From Lingula anatina (Eukaryota > Brachiopoda > Lingulata > Lingulida > Lingulidae): a DNA stretch of 57,063 nt. Positions 10,506 to 23,535 of the stretch are shown piece after piece; the stretch's first letter is position 1; every line of letters starts with the position of its first letter. Under the pieces are notes generated by a model. That model saw only the letters and a list, made by a program, of their open reading frames with translations. It had not been told where the DNA came from and searched no databases. The position numbers and the translations under genes are program-made. The stretch covers positions 1 through 57,063 of the forward strand of contig NW_019773716.1 of the NCBI RefSeq assembly GCF_001039355.2, in the 5' to 3' direction.

Positions 10506-13500
10506 AATCTACACACGTACTTTTGGAACTCTACTACTCTACAACTCTGTCTCGAAACTAAGATCGTCCTCCTAAATGACTAGGACGGAAGCGGCAGTCA
10601 ATGGGTGGAGAGTTTTCGTTTCAATATACTCTACGTTGATGTTGATGGTTTGCACAATAGTGACAGAGGTGACCTTGAATGGCTGAATATTGGACACTAT
10701 CTTTTTCAATTTCAAATCGCTTAATGATGTTGAAGGTAAAAGCCTCATAATTGGTAAATAAGCGTTAAATCTTCTCTGCTCGCATTTTTCAATATGAGCG
10801 AAGTACCAACGGATGTTATTTTTTCTTGAAACGCTAACCTGCCGATATACGCTTGCTGCCCATACATGTATGAACCATTAGAGTTTAAAAGCCTCTTGCT
10901 CTCCAGTCCCCCGTTGAGTAGGTTTATGATTGATGAAGCATTTGCTGGAAATGATTGAGTTCGTGCATTGGCAATATTTGAATCTAACAGACGAGATCGT
11001 TTACCAGATGCCTGAACTGTTATAAGTAAACGTTTAAATCGGCCCCTCACCAGTTCAAAAAGTATATAACAAGCAGCAAATAAAATCTTTATTAAAAATC
11101 CTGGAGATTCCAGAGCCTTTTCTTAAAATCGTCTAAGTTGGTCACAGAAATACGTCTGCAAAGCCCATTTTTGAAGTCTCACGTCTTTATTTACTGTCGT
11201 AACAAAGATATACTAGTACTGTATACTAGTTAATTTTGCTATTTACAGTAAAATAGAAAATTTGAACTCGAAAACGGGTTTATAGATCGTAAATTTACTA
11301 AACGGTGTAGGATAAAGTAAAAAGAGAAATTACTAAATTTTCCTTGTTTTAAGGCTTAACAGGTTTTTGCTGTTCGTGCTACGTGTTCGCATATGCATAC
11401 ATAGAAGTGTTATGTCTTAAGTATATGTTTAAGTTTTATTTCTTTTAATTTTCTCAGTTTATTTCAAACATTGGAAAAAAAAAGAAAAAATAATTGATAA
11501 GTATTCAATTTATATTTACTCGAAACATTGCTTAAATCCATTCCAAAATAAATCGTCTCAGTGCGTGATTATGAATTTCGAATGTTCTTTTTCAACTTCA
11601 AGGTTGTATGATACGGGATACCCCGAAAAGCCCTGATATTGCAGTCATATATTTAAAAAAAAAGAGTTATAATCATTATCATGGTTTGGTCTGGAGAGGG
11701 AGCGGGGGGGGGGGGGGGGGGGGGTCCCCACCTTTTCTAAAACAATACAATATGACAGATACAACTCTAGTCCGACTCTGAAGTAGACAAGGTCCATGTG
11801 CATACTGATACTGATACTGTTACAAATGCCATACCGTTAGGGGAGGTGGGGAACAGGATGGAAAAAATGAAAAACCTATGTGATACTTGGTGTTTTAAAC
11901 CTCGCGAGTCAACTTCACTGACAGTACAGCGTGTTGCTTTAACAGGCGAGGGTCATCGCTGTCATCTGGGGAAACGTTTGCGGTGAATAATGAAGGTGCA
12001 TATATCTCAACTGTGATTATATACGGTTATTACTAGTACCCCCGGCAAGGAGGTTAAGTTTTTGGTTTCGTTAGTTAGTCTGTCTTCAACATAATGCAAA
12101 AAGTGAGAAGATTTTGGCGATGGCCCATTTCTCAATTAATGGTTAATATAAAGTTATTTTGTCTTGGCGGAGGTCTGCACTCTTTGGGTGCTTTGCGGCT
12201 GGCTTTACCAGTCTATGTTTTACCCGAATCTCCAATGAACGAGGATGAGATGGATTTTCAGGGCATGTACTTAAATTCAGTTCATCACTTCGATATTGGG
12301 AAATAGGGTTATTCCAGCGTAATTGGGTACCCGATTCATGATGTAGCGGATATAGCTGTGATTAGGAAATACTTAAGCCGTAATCTATAACTAACATCAG
12401 CGAGATTGCAACATTTAAAAAATGGATGCTATTTTCCACGGCAAATCTTAAGTATCCACAATACCATCATTATCTCTGTCCTTAAGCTAGATTCTATCAT
12501 TAACCCAGAAGGGGTTCAATTTTAAACAAGTGTCAGCAGATTACTAAGTAAGGATTCACAAAGGAACTTAAAGTTAACGGTTGGTTCTAATTTAAAGACA
12601 TTTAGACCGAATATTTTGGTCTAATTTGATGTAGGGTAAACAGGTGGCAGCTCACTTTAATGACGGTATTGTAGTTTAACGATAGTATTGTGGTTATTTT
12701 CTCTAGTTCAGAATTAACTACATTGTTCGGTTAACCTTGGCCTTGGGTCCAGTTTTAAGGATTCTGAAACAGATCCTAGGCAGTTGTAGTTAGCAAGCAC
12801 ACCGCAGCAAAATGAACCCCACTGGAAAATTCAGGGCGCGTCCGGCAGAATAAACACAATATTACCATTACCATTACCTCTGTCGACATTATATGTAATG
12901 GAGGTAACTAAGCCTTTGCTGATGTGAGGGAAGGACACCCTGAGATTCAGCGGTCACTGAATTCCCAATTCTATTATTAGCATACTACCTTTGCCATACT
13001 GGGAACGGCGGAGACATTTTAATAATACTAGTTTTAACTTAAAAGTTTGCAGTGGTCTTGGAAACTCAGGGTGGAGGAAGAGGAACTCTCCTTACATGTT
13101 TCTATGTTTAAAAAAAATTAAGAAGTAGTGGTGGGTTTAACTCATTATATGATGTATCACAGCTGAGGCTTTTTGTGTATACAAGTAGGCCTATATGTCT
13201 GTTACTAGATCGGCTAGATTGCTGGTGGGGCACAATCGCGTCGAAATTTTAATATCTATAATTAAATAGTCCTCAAAATGCATTCTCATTCACAGGGCAT
13301 TTTTCGATCTGATTTGCAATCAAGAATCCATTGGATTGCGCTAATTAGAGTATATTTACTCCACTCAGTGTATGCACAGAAATTAACAACGGATTTAAAC
13401 AAGAGGCCAATCTAGACAATATGTCTGTACACTTAACATTCAACGTAATGCGATCTGTGTCAACAGCTAATTGCACAGACATTAAAATCTTATCTACAAT

Positions 13501-14367
13501 GATATATATACACATAAAGTGGTAACTGAAATATATCAAACTTAACATGACATCCTTACTACTCGTATAAAACAGTGAAAACCATATGATTCTCCGCTCC
13601 AGTAACATGATTATTCAATACGCCTGAAAATGTACATTCCCCTCTCTATGATATTCACTAAAAGCTTGTTGATTTATTCTATCACGACTCTGATTTAAAC
13701 CTGCAAATGTCTACGTGTCGGGATTATTGTGGAAAGTAATGAAGCACTTAAAAAGTTACCTTTTTTCACAGTCACGACATCGTGCTCAGGCCGTAATAAT
13801 GAAGAAAATTGACTTGTCGTCTGAAAACTTCCCCATGGCCAACTGTGCACACTTTTTCTAAATAGTAATGATATACCATTATTGATTAAAACAAAGTAAA
13901 TTTTTGTGATAAAAGAAGATTTTTGCCACATCCATTCCCTCGCAACATTGCCTCTACCGTCTGAAGATTTCTACCGTGAAACTATACGCCTACATCTAAT
14001 ACTATTCAGTAATAACTCTTGTAATTAAAATATCATGCTCCTTCTAAGGGGGGAAACAAAATATTATTCAAAAATATTATTTTCTCCGAATTTTGAGTGG
14101 TAAGGTCAACTCTGAGTGTATTTGAAAACCATTTGCAATATTGTATATGTTACTAATACCAGCAATTTGCATGATGCATCATTTTGACAGTTTACAAAAC
14201 CGGAGACTCCACATTAGTAGTTAGATTCTATTAACACAACGGAGGAAATGGTCATAAATTATTGCCTTACGAGTTGACGAGTACATGTACATAAGATCAC
14301 TGAATAATAATAATATAAGGATTTATCTAACAGCAAATAATTGGTATAGAAACCAGTCGTCGAAAGT
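10503..14367. other. Mostly unique non-coding DNA
   Basis: I find no gene I can support. A 101-codon open frame on the minus strand at 10745-11050 has no recognisable family motif and no obvious splice partner. A run of 21 G at 11704-11724 is the only notable simple repeat. The stretch is the downstream (3') side of the receptor gene and may hold its 3' UTR near 14300. Confidence 0.5.
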
Positions 14368-15570
14368 TTATAATTTGTCCGATGCACGCTGGACATCATT
14401 ATTATTTACGGTCAATAACATAGCCGTTCCAACCTCCGATTCGCCCGCGACGCTAATCGTTTCCATACCGTTTGTCACAGGTAATGACCGCGACCACCTG
14501 GAAGGCAAAAACAGCGTTTGGACATTGGCTCTAAAGGACGCAGAGAGCAACGCGTATGCAACACAGTTCATGCTGAATCTAGTTAAAGATATCATGTGGA
14601 ACACATCGTGCAAGAAGTTCTCTTCCGGCGAGGGACTGTACTCGAAGTCCCCGTATATCATCTGTAGAACGATGACCCGTACCTGCATAACATGCTGAGG
14701 TAGTGAGAGCACAAAATATAAGGAACTGATCGCGATTGGGATCTTTACGTGGAAGATCGCGTCCTCACCATTCAGTGAAGATCGATCTTGCGGTTGGGCA
14801 AAGCCCTGGTTCATCTCCCCATCTTGAATGTGACTTGGGAGTGTCTCTAATGCGCTGGTCATATATGTCTGCCGTGCCGGGTCACGTTTGAAGTAAGATC
14901 TTCTCAGGCAAATGTAAACTATTAAAACGCAAACAGTACATAGCATGACATCTGGAAGGATTATAACAATAAAAGTTTCTATTTTTTCCATGACAACCAA
15001 AGTTGAGAAATACAGTCCAAAGAGTGGGAAACACATCCCCGATTCCACCCCCGACATCCATGTAAGGTGAAGGAATGCCATACCTGCGAACAGTCCCAGC
15101 CACGCCACAACCACCTTGCAGTGGACAGACCTGAAGTGCTTCTGTGCTCTTCTTGCCCGGGAGATGTACATGGTGGAGAAGAAGGCCAGAATAACGACCA
15201 GCCAAGTACAAAGGCACCGCAGCACGTAGGATGCATACAATACTGCCTGACATACGCCATTAGGCAAAGCAAACCCGAAGTTCAGGCGCTCTAGCCCAAC
15301 CATGAACGCCGAAATCAGGTAACACGCGTCTGATATAGACATCACTGACAAGAGATACGTTGCCGCTATGGTCTTGTACAACACCGGGCGGCGAAAGATA
15401 ACTGCTGAGAAAATGCTGCAAAAGATCCCTGTACATATCACTACCAGTTTAAGAAGATAATCGAAATGGTAAGGCCCGTCCAGCAGGAGCTGTGGGCTGT
15501 TGCCTGTTCGGTTCGGTGCCTTTAATGAGGTATTCGGTCTTAAGTCGGGGGCGTCCTGAAGTAGGTCCAT
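14368..15570 (-). CDS. Rhodopsin-like (class A) G-protein-coupled receptor, orphan
   Basis: A single open frame of 400 residues with seven hydrophobic segments at about 38-59, 68-93, 104-130, 153-172, 199-221, 276-300 and 322-343. The N-terminus carries two N-glycosylation sequons (N13, N20) and no signal peptide. Class A landmarks are D81 in TM2, C107 at the top of TM3 with C180 in the second extracellular loop, W157 in TM4, P206 in TM5, P291 in TM6, and an N334-x-x-x-Y338 end of TM7 followed by a short helix-8-like SASFR. The usual DRY at the end of TM3 is replaced by SRAR and the NPxxY proline is missing. This resembles divergent invertebrate peptide receptors (FMRFamide-receptor-like), but the ligand cannot be told. 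The start at 15570 gives a complete receptor, so no upstream coding exon is needed. Confidence 0.85.
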   Translation of the reverse strand: MDLLQDAPDLRPNTSLKAPNRTGNSPQLLLDGPYHFDYLLKLVVICTGIFCSIFSAVIFRRPVLYKTIAATYLLSVMSISDACYLISAFMVGLERLNFGFALPNGVCQAVLYASYVLRCLCTWLVVILAFFSTMYISRARRAQKHFRSVHCKVVVAWLGLFAGMAFLHLTWMSGVESGMCFPLFGLYFSTLVVMEKIETFIVIILPDVMLCTVCVLIVYICLRRSYFKRDPARQTYMTSALETLPSHIQDGEMNQGFAQPQDRSSLNGEDAIFHVKIPIAISSLYFVLSLPQHVMQVRVIVLQMIYGDFEYSPSPEENFLHDVFHMISLTRFSMNCVAYALLSASFRANVQTLFLPSRWSRSLPVTNGMETISVAGESEVGTAMLLTVNNNDVQRASDKL

Positions 15571-15599
15571 TATGTTATAACTTTAACACCCAAGACAAA

Positions 15600-17233
15600 T
15601 GTGTGCCGTCTCCTGGACTGACGTGACAAGCCGTTCTGGTATTTTTAAGTCTGCTACAGTATTGCCAGCTGATACGGTCATATACACACACTCACTCACA
15701 CGTTGACACATACCACTCAGCCGACCATTAACGTACGAGATTTTGATTGGCAGTTGTTGTAGACAGACAGGTATGTAAGCCCCGCCCTCTGGTTGAGCTA
15801 TGCACAAAACGAGCTCACAGCGCTTTCGATTGCATTGATTAGATTAAACCAATAAGCTAAGAGTATTTGACAGACGGGTAGGATGTTGTGCAAATCCCTT
15901 TACGTAGGTGTCACTTTAACAGCTACAAATTGCTATTTTTTATGTAAGCTGCGTCACATATTCATTAACTGTGTTAATTAACTACTGTACAATCATACTC
16001 AATAACAAACTATACTAGCTTTGAAAATTAACACGACGATGGTGGAAGTAGATGAACATTGTTCAGTTTGAAGGAAACTAACGAAGGCTGGTCATTATCA
16101 AATTATGTCTTCTGTATCAGGCTACTTGAATTCTGTAAGACTTTTTCTTATAAGATATAACAAATAATGGTAATGACTTTAAGGCTTAATTACCTATTTA
16201 ACTATAAGATGTCAGCACTGTTCGAGTATAAGACTGATGGTGGTAAACGTGTTCTGTTCGCGTGCAATTCTTTTATCCTTGGTTATTTCTAAAATCTTAT
16301 AAAATATTTTTAAAAAATTGAGGCTAAGTGGCCCACACAATCTTATAGTCACGTTGCATAACATGCTTCCAACGTGTTGGTTTAGGATGTTATTTCCTAG
16401 GTGTTGATTTTTCTGATTCTTACTAATCATGGTTCCTGGGATACCATGAAGTGACAGGCGGAGTCATTAACGTCATTAATGTCATTGCCCTTATCTGACA
16501 TATAGTCAGTCGTACCATACTGTGAACACACCTTTTTTTGTTTCTTCAGTTAACATTTCAGGTCATGAGTACAATATACAATCTCGACAGATGTGTTTTT
16601 AAATGTATTTTCATCAAATTTCACAAAAGACAAAATGGTGAATTATCTGCCTTAGCCAATATTCCATTTTTTTTTGTCTCGGACAATGACTGATTATACA
16701 GTATACAAAATCGGATGTACAGTCCAAATGGTACCATATGCTAGAGCCAATTTTACTAATTCAAGATGACAATGCTACACTTTCCAGTGCTCGCAGAACA
16801 CAGCAATTCTTTAATAACCAGAAGATTGAGCAAAATAGACCTGCTAATTCTCTTTGAATCCCATAGAGCACTGCTGGGACGCTCTAGACCATGCTGTAGG
16901 GGAGAGAGGTCCTGTCGACTATTAATCTCAGCTTGAGATGCACCAAACAACTAGTTGAGTCAGTACATTGAAGAAAGGATTATGTCATTTAGACTCGTTG
17001 CAGCTACGCGAGAAAGCTTCATCTTTAGGTGACTGGCATTTTTAGCCAACCCTATGGTTACTTAAAAAAGACAGTTGCCGATAATAAAACAGATTTGTAA
17101 TTGATTGCCATAAGGAGCCCAAACGGAAAAGAGTCCCAAATATACGGTGATTTAAAGTCAGGGCATGAAATTAAAATAAGCTAGTTGAACAATGCACTTT
17201 ATCATAGTTTTATTATCAATTTTAAGAAGAGTA

Positions 17234-17273
<40 letters not shown>

Positions 17274-18500
17274 TACAGGGTACCTTCATGTTAATGAAAA
17301 GCATCATATCAAGTCACATTATAACTAAATTATCATCGAAGGGCAGTTAATGCCTTTTTTTTCAGCAATCAGTGACACAAGTCGGAATAATTTAAATTTG
17401 GTTCGTCTTATGTGCAGCGGTAAAAATAATTCGCCCAATTCATAAACAGCAATTTGAAGTCCTGTCAATAATTATTAATATTAACTGGAATAGATGTTTA
17501 TGCTCATTAAAATCCGGACTATGCGTATAAAAGTTTATCCTCTTTTTACTCTCAAACGTTCCTCCTAACCTTTATTAAATCGGATTGGAGATTTGTATTA
17601 AAAGAGATTTCCCATCCTGCTTCACCTCAAATCGTTACTTAACTCCTATTGGCTTGACTGCACGTGTGTCGTGCAGATTCTCCACAGTCCCAGCTATTTG
17701 TAACACTTTTGATATGGGAAAACGACGCTCCTTATAATGCAGCGTGACTCGAGCCTAAAAGGCGCAGCACATGTACATGTAGCTATCTGTGAATTCGAAG
17801 ACATCTTTAAAAAACGTGATGTTGTTTCCGTTGTTTGTGAAAAAAGGCAGAATAAGTTTTGGTACAATGTTTTCATGTAGATGGATCAGAATGCACATAC
17901 CGAAGTTCCGGGTATGCATGAAGGTGTTAAAAAGTTAAGCTTCAAAATATATTTGGTACAAAAAAAAATTAAAAAAAAAACCCATAAGCTCAGAACGCCC
18001 TCACTTGAAAATGCGTTACGTACATGTATGTTGAAAGTAAACATGGTGAGATCGAGCGCAAAATATAGTGCGATCGTGTGATGCGTGAGGTATTACTTTA
18101 TGAACCAATTTAATGCAACAGGTTGTTACGCTCGGGTGATAAATATAGTTTATTGTTCTGACTACGTTCGTCTTTCTCTAGAATCATGTGGTTGTTCGAT
18201 GACCGAACACTGCCAAGAGACATCGTGGAATAACGTGAAAATGACGGTGTGACTCTCCGGAAAACTCCCATAGAATGACGTACCACACCAATAGTTGTTC
18301 CATATTTCAAATAGACTGTTTGGAGAGAATTTTAATGATTTTTAATAACGTTTATTTTATTGTGATGTTTTAAGTGTCAGTACTTATTCATAATAAATGA
18401 TCATTAAGTTTTTATAGATAGCGCCAGAATCATATTTGTAATTGCTTTTATAAAGCACGATTTCAATTGATCCTTATTCGCTTATCTTTCAAATGGAACG
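15600..18500. other. Unique non-coding DNA upstream of the receptor
   Basis: No gene supported. It includes the putative promoter side of the GPCR (right of 15570) and an (ATT)n microsatellite at 17234-17273. Short open frames here show no recognisable motifs. Confidence 0.5.
17234..17273. repeat. ATT trinucleotide microsatellite
   Basis: About 13 uninterrupted ATT units. Confidence 0.95.
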
Positions 18501-19083
18501 GCTACGGATCATAACAGGACAGAAGGTGTATGGCCAGCTTTGGATTAAAGCATTTGTCCCAACTTAAATAACTGTCATATGGCTAAATAAGTTCAGGTGA
18601 TGTTCATACTAATCACAACACACGCAGTACCACTCTGATGACATTCTAGTGGCTCCCTGTCGCCACATTATTGAACAAAGCCAACATTACCATTTAAGTT
18701 TCTCCTTAGGATTATAAGTTGGAATTAAACGAGCTATGAACATCCTGTCGATTATGAACCCTTTTGTTGCCACTGCAGATTTGAGGCTGAAAAAAAAAGA
18801 ACAGCAGTTTTATATTTGTTTCCTGGTAAGCCTTAAGATGCATACATCGTATTAGGCGAGTGCTTATGTCAAGTTTTTGCAACTAAACCCGACCAAATGC
18901 CACCATAATGTTCCAAATAATGTAAATTAAAGAAATAACATCATTTCCTTAAAAATAGTATTATCAAAGTTGTTTGTGTTGACTTTCTGTGCTTTGGGCA
19001 ATGGAAGAAAAAAGTAGGTCAACTTTTCGGCTAAAAATTGGAAGAAGCCCGAGGGATTTATATTATTATTATTTTTTTTTTTT

Positions 19084-19810
19084 NNNNNNNNNNNNNNNNN
19101 NNNNNNNNNNNNNNNNNNNNNNNNNNNNNNNNNNNNNNNNNNNNNNNNNNNNNNNNNNNNNNNNNNNNNNNNNNNNNNNNNNNNNNNNNNNNNNNNNNNN
19201 NNNNNNNNNNNNNNNNNNNNNNNNNNNNNNNNNNNNNNNNNNNNNNNNNNNNNNNNNNNNNNNNNNNNNNNNNNNNNNNNNNNNNNNNNNNNNNNNNNNN
19301 NNNNNNNNNNNNNNNNNNNNNNNNNNNNNNNNNNNNNNNNNNNNNNNNNNNNNNNNNNNNNNNNNNNNNNNNNNNNNNNNNNNNNNNNNNNNNNNNNNNN
19401 NNNNNNNNNNNNNNNNNNNNNNNNNNNNNNNNNNNNNNNNNNNNNNNNNNNNNNNNNNNNNNNNNNNNNNNNNNNNNNNNNNNNNNNNNNNNNNNNNNNN
19501 NNNNNNNNNNNNNNNNNNNNNNNNNNNNNNNNNNNNNNNNNNNNNNNNNNNNNNNNNNNNNNNNNNNNNNNNNNNNNNNNNNNNNNNNNNNNNNNNNNNN
19601 NNNNNNNNNNNNNNNNNNNNNNNNNNNNNNNNNNNNNNNNNNNNNNNNNNNNNNNNNNNNNNNNNNNNNNNNNNNNNNNNNNNNNNNNNNNNNNNNNNNN
19701 NNNNNNNNNNNNNNNNNNNNNNNNNNNNNNNNNNNNNNNNNNNNNNNNNNNNNNNNNNNNNNNNNNNNNNNNNNNNNNNNNNNNNNNNNNNNNNNNNNNN
19801 NNNNNNNNNN
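19084..19810. other. Assembly gap (727 N)
   Basis: Run of N flanked by homopolymers: T-rich on the left, and poly-C followed by about 29 A on the right at 19872-19912. Open frames crossing it are artefacts. The matching place in unit 2 is a G run at about 28143, so the missing DNA may be low-complexity. Confidence 0.99.
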
Positions 19811-19881
19811 CAGAGAGGCGATCCCCCCCCCGGATATTGTACCCCCAGCGGGGGTAAGCGCATTCGAATGGACCCCCCCCC

Positions 19882-19913
<32 letters not shown>

Positions 19914-20199
19914 AGGGAAACCACCACCAGTCTTGTACTTGACAAGCTCTATAAAATGCAATCAACAAGAGTTCTCAAAATATTTTAAAAAGTGTGAAAA
20001 GTGTAAAATGGTACAATCAAGCAGATTTTCGAATTGACCTGTATTTTCCTAACATTGATCACTCCTGTCATTTTCTAGACAACAGTCCTATTGGTTTTTC
20101 TTGAAGTGTGTTGTCAGTGTTGCATATTTGCTGTTAAAGAGAAAGCCTAGGGGCAACACTGGGCATATCTCCGCTAGTTTTGAAGATATGGGGGGCAAG

Positions 20200-21270
20200 G
20201 AAATATGCAAAGTTCAGTTCATGGTGAAAAAGTAAGTCAAAGGTCGATTTCAATGTCACAGTAAATGACTTCCTATTCAAGTTGAATAGTAACCATGGGC
20301 ATTTCTTTACCAATTTTGGAGATTTAAAGGCCAGAAAACATGCAAAGTGCAGTTCATCATAAAAAGTAGGTCAAAGGTCAATTTCAAGGTCACAGTTAGA
20401 TAGCCAGCGTTTGACTTCCTATTCAAGTTCAACAGTATCTCTGCCAGTTCTTGAGACATAAGGGAAAATTGCAAAGTTCAGTTCATGGTGAAAATAAGGT
20501 CACAGTTAGATTATCAATATATGACTTCCTATTCAACTTCAATAGTAACTATGGACCTATCTCTGCCAGTTTTGAAGATAAAAGGGAAGGAAAATTTGCA
20601 AAGTTCAGTTCATGATACAAAGTAGGTCAAAGGTCAATTTAGACTTCCAGTATATGACTTCCTATACAAGTTTTATAGTAACTGTGGGTGTACCCTCTCT
20701 GCCAGTTTTGGAGATATAAAGGAAACCTTGCAAAGGTCATTATAAAGTCACAGTTAAATTGCCAATATATGACTTCCTATTCAAATTTAATATTAATTAC
20801 GGGCGTATCTTTGCAAGTTTTGAAAGTATAAGCACTGAAAAAGTTGCAAAGTTCAGTTCTTGGTGAAAAGTAGGTCAAAGGTCAATTTTAAGGTCACAAT
20901 TAGATTACCAGTATATGACTTCCTATACAAGTTTAATAAAAACTATGGGCCTATCTCTACCAATTTTGGAGATAAAAGGGAAGGAAAATTTGCAAGTTCA
21001 GTTCATGGTAAAAAGGAGGTCAAAGGTCAATTTAAAGGTCACACTTAGATTGCCAGTATATTACTTCCTATACAAGTTTAATAAAAACTATGGACCTATT
21101 TCTGTCAGTTTTTGAGATGTATAGGACTAAAATAGTCCAAACTTGAGTTCATGGTGAAAAGTAGGTCAAAGGTCAATTTCAAGGTCACAGTAAAATTGTC
21201 AGTGTATGAATTCCTATTCAACTTCAATAGTAACTATGGACCTATCTCTGCCAGTTTTGGAGATATAAGG
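20200..21270. repeat. ~146-bp satellite array with AGGTCA repeats (unit 1)
   Basis: A tandem array of diverged units, about 145-146 bp apart in its cleanest part. Recurrent words are GTTCAGTTCATGGTGAAAAG, TATATGACTTCCTATTCAA and CTATCTCTGCCAGTTTTGGA. The motif AGGTCAAAGGTCA occurs intact at 20368, 20624, 20872, 21017 and 21163, usually followed six bases later by a third AGGTCA. This 13-mer equals the consensus DR1 site of RXR/HNF4/COUP-type nuclear receptors, and TCAAGGTCA (for example near 20383 and 21178) equals the monomeric ERR/NR5A-type site. Binding is not shown, and satellites can hold such words by chance. Confidence 0.8.
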
Positions 21271-21889
21271 GACTAAATGTTACAATTTTGGAGTTTTAAT
21301 AATGTGCCATAAAATTCCTACAGAAGACATTAATTGAAAAAAAGAAAAGGTCATTTTGGTTGAAATTCTTGAAATGGGAGGTGGTCAGAAGTAAATTCAT
21401 GAAATAATGCCATTGTTTGACCAGAAGTTGTCTACCTCGCCAAGCCTTATGTTATCTTTTCCAAACGTTCAAAATTTTATGCATATTACCGTATTGTACA
21501 TTTTCATTTCACCACCACAATGTACTTTTCGATACAGCATAACTCATAAACCGTATGGAAAACAAAAAAAGTAGACCACTTGCAGTGTTGGGCTTGACAT
21601 GCTCTATCAAATGCAAAAAACAAAAGGTCTCTAGCATTAACTGTTCCAGAATGAGAGAGAGTTTCTGTTTCGGCATCTAATGGCCGCTGCTCCCGTGAAA
21701 ATGCACCGATTGACCCCAAACTCAGGGAGATGAAAGATGACCTGAAGGGTAACACCTGCCAATAATATTTTGGGTTACGTCTGTGTAGTTTCTGAATTTC
21801 AGCGCAAATAATTTTTTCTTTCGTAAAAAAATTCGTTTTTTTAAATTTTGGCCTGTTACACCTTCAAATAAAGGTCAAAGGCCAAATCC

Positions 21890-22232
21890 AAGGGCGTATT
21901 AGAAATCTTCACATATGACTTTAGGCCAGCCGTCTATAGAAATTTTTCTAATAATTCCTTCGGTATGGTAGATAATTAGCATTTGATTTTGCCAATTTTG
22001 GACAAGGGTGCATTGCAATGAGCGCCACACCTAGACCCCGGCACCAACGAAGCCCAAATTTTACGCGGATCGAGTTGAGATTATACGTGACCTAAATCCA
22101 AGAGATGGGTACACAGGCCCTTGTAGGAGGAGAAGCGGTAACGGTAACATGGCGGTGGAGCCGGCGGAACGGACCGGACGGGACTAAAACCATATGTACC
22201 GCTAGCGCCTACGCTGGTAGTACAAATAGATA
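21890..22232. repeat. Dispersed repeat, copy in unit 1
   Basis: Homologous to the pair at 1955-2877 and to 29690-30040 (shared GACCTAAATCCAAGAGATGG and a GC-rich end with GGACCGGACGGGACTAAAAC). It ends in an imperfect hairpin, GTACCGCTAGCG...CGCTGGTAGTAC. No coding capacity. Confidence 0.7.
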
Positions 22233-23179
22233 TACGGTTATTTAAAGGGCATGGACATCATTTTTAAGAGGAGTCTATTACGATCATTATTCGTTTGGTA
22301 TGCTTCATTTCATAAGGTGCCACTTATATGTCAATTTCAGCAAAATTGGTTTAAAGAAAAAAGAAAATATAGGCCTATTGGGAAAAGATGAAACTCTCAA
22401 TCTGTAGGTTATGAAGAGGTCACAATCATCGCAACCAACACACCTCAGACTAATTAGAAATCATGAATAACCACTTTGCATTTCCAGTATGATGGATCTG
22501 TCATGACCATATCTTGAAAGTCTTAAATTATTCAAGGCATATGCTCAAAAGGTATCGACTAAAATGACAGCATTTGGCGCAACCGTCTGGATGTGAGTTA
22601 TCATTAAATTGACTACGTGTACATGACTACATGGATTCCGTCATTACGCTTTTTGATTATCATTTTGTTATGTGAACACTACTTAAATGTTATCAAAACT
22701 GTTGTCTCAGAACATTATGTGCCAAATGCAATATCGTATAGAACTATTATTATCAAGTGAAATTCTGGGGCATATTAATTGATAGCTCTCGAAAACGTTA
22801 AAGTGATGCATTATTTAACCGCTGTATTAAAAAACCGCAAACTTATACTATAATCAATAATTGAGTGATGAGAATAAAATATTCTCTAACATCTCCGTTT
22901 TATGTCAGCAAAGGAGCACGGACTTAAAACCTTTGCAGAGCTGTAGCAGTAGCTATGTAGTTTTAATCTGGTGTCGAGTCAGTCATATTATATGATCAAT
23001 GTCATTTGATGAAAGGTCGAAACAGGGTAAAAGCACGACCATCCGCTTCAGAAATGATCTTCTATTTACACAACAGACAAGGAAAAGTCTATTTCACCAC
23101 TTTATTTCTTTTTTTTTAATTACTTTTGGAACTAAGTTGGTTAACTTTACTTAGTTTTATTCCCACAAATAATACGTTA

Positions 23180-23320
23180 AACGAAACTGATCTCGGACTC
23201 AGCCGTATATGTGCAGTCGCAGACTACGTGGTATTTAGGGATTAGCAAAACCGTTCTTCAAATTTTTTAATCGAATGAAACTGATCTCGGCACTCAGCCG
23301 TTTGAATCGCGCCGCACACA
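23180..23320. repeat. 3' minisatellite, unit 1 (about 1.5 repeats)
   Basis: Contains the repeat core CTGATCTCGG(CA)CTCAGCCGT, present in higher copy number at the same place in units 2 to 4. It lies downstream of the methyltransferase gene. Confidence 0.6.
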
Positions 23321-23535
23321 CAGAGTCTGTACTTTCGTAACCAACTGACCCATAAAGTTTTGTGATTGAAATCCCGAAAGCCCATCAAATTGGTAACCTA
23401 AAAATACTGCCACTAACTAACCCCTCCTTAAACCTTATATTGTCTTATAATAATAAACAAAATACCAGTACACCAGATTAAAATATAGATATATTATATA
23501 TAATATGGAAACCGTTTCCTCAAAATTACACTTTT

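Noticed and set aside
10745-11050. 101-codon minus-strand frame considered as a secreted peptide precursor or exon
   Set aside because: No signal peptide, no repeated amidation or dibasic pattern, and no splice partner recognised; consistent with a chance frame.
14882-15294. Extra frames on both strands within the receptor gene
   Set aside because: Shadows of the GPCR reading frame.
18110-18310. Minus-strand frame considered as a transposase N-terminus
   Set aside because: The resemblance is limited to a few residues, with no terminal repeats nearby.
18927-19988. Long open frames of about 300 residues across the N gap
   Set aside because: They are almost entirely unknown bases; there is no evidence for coding.
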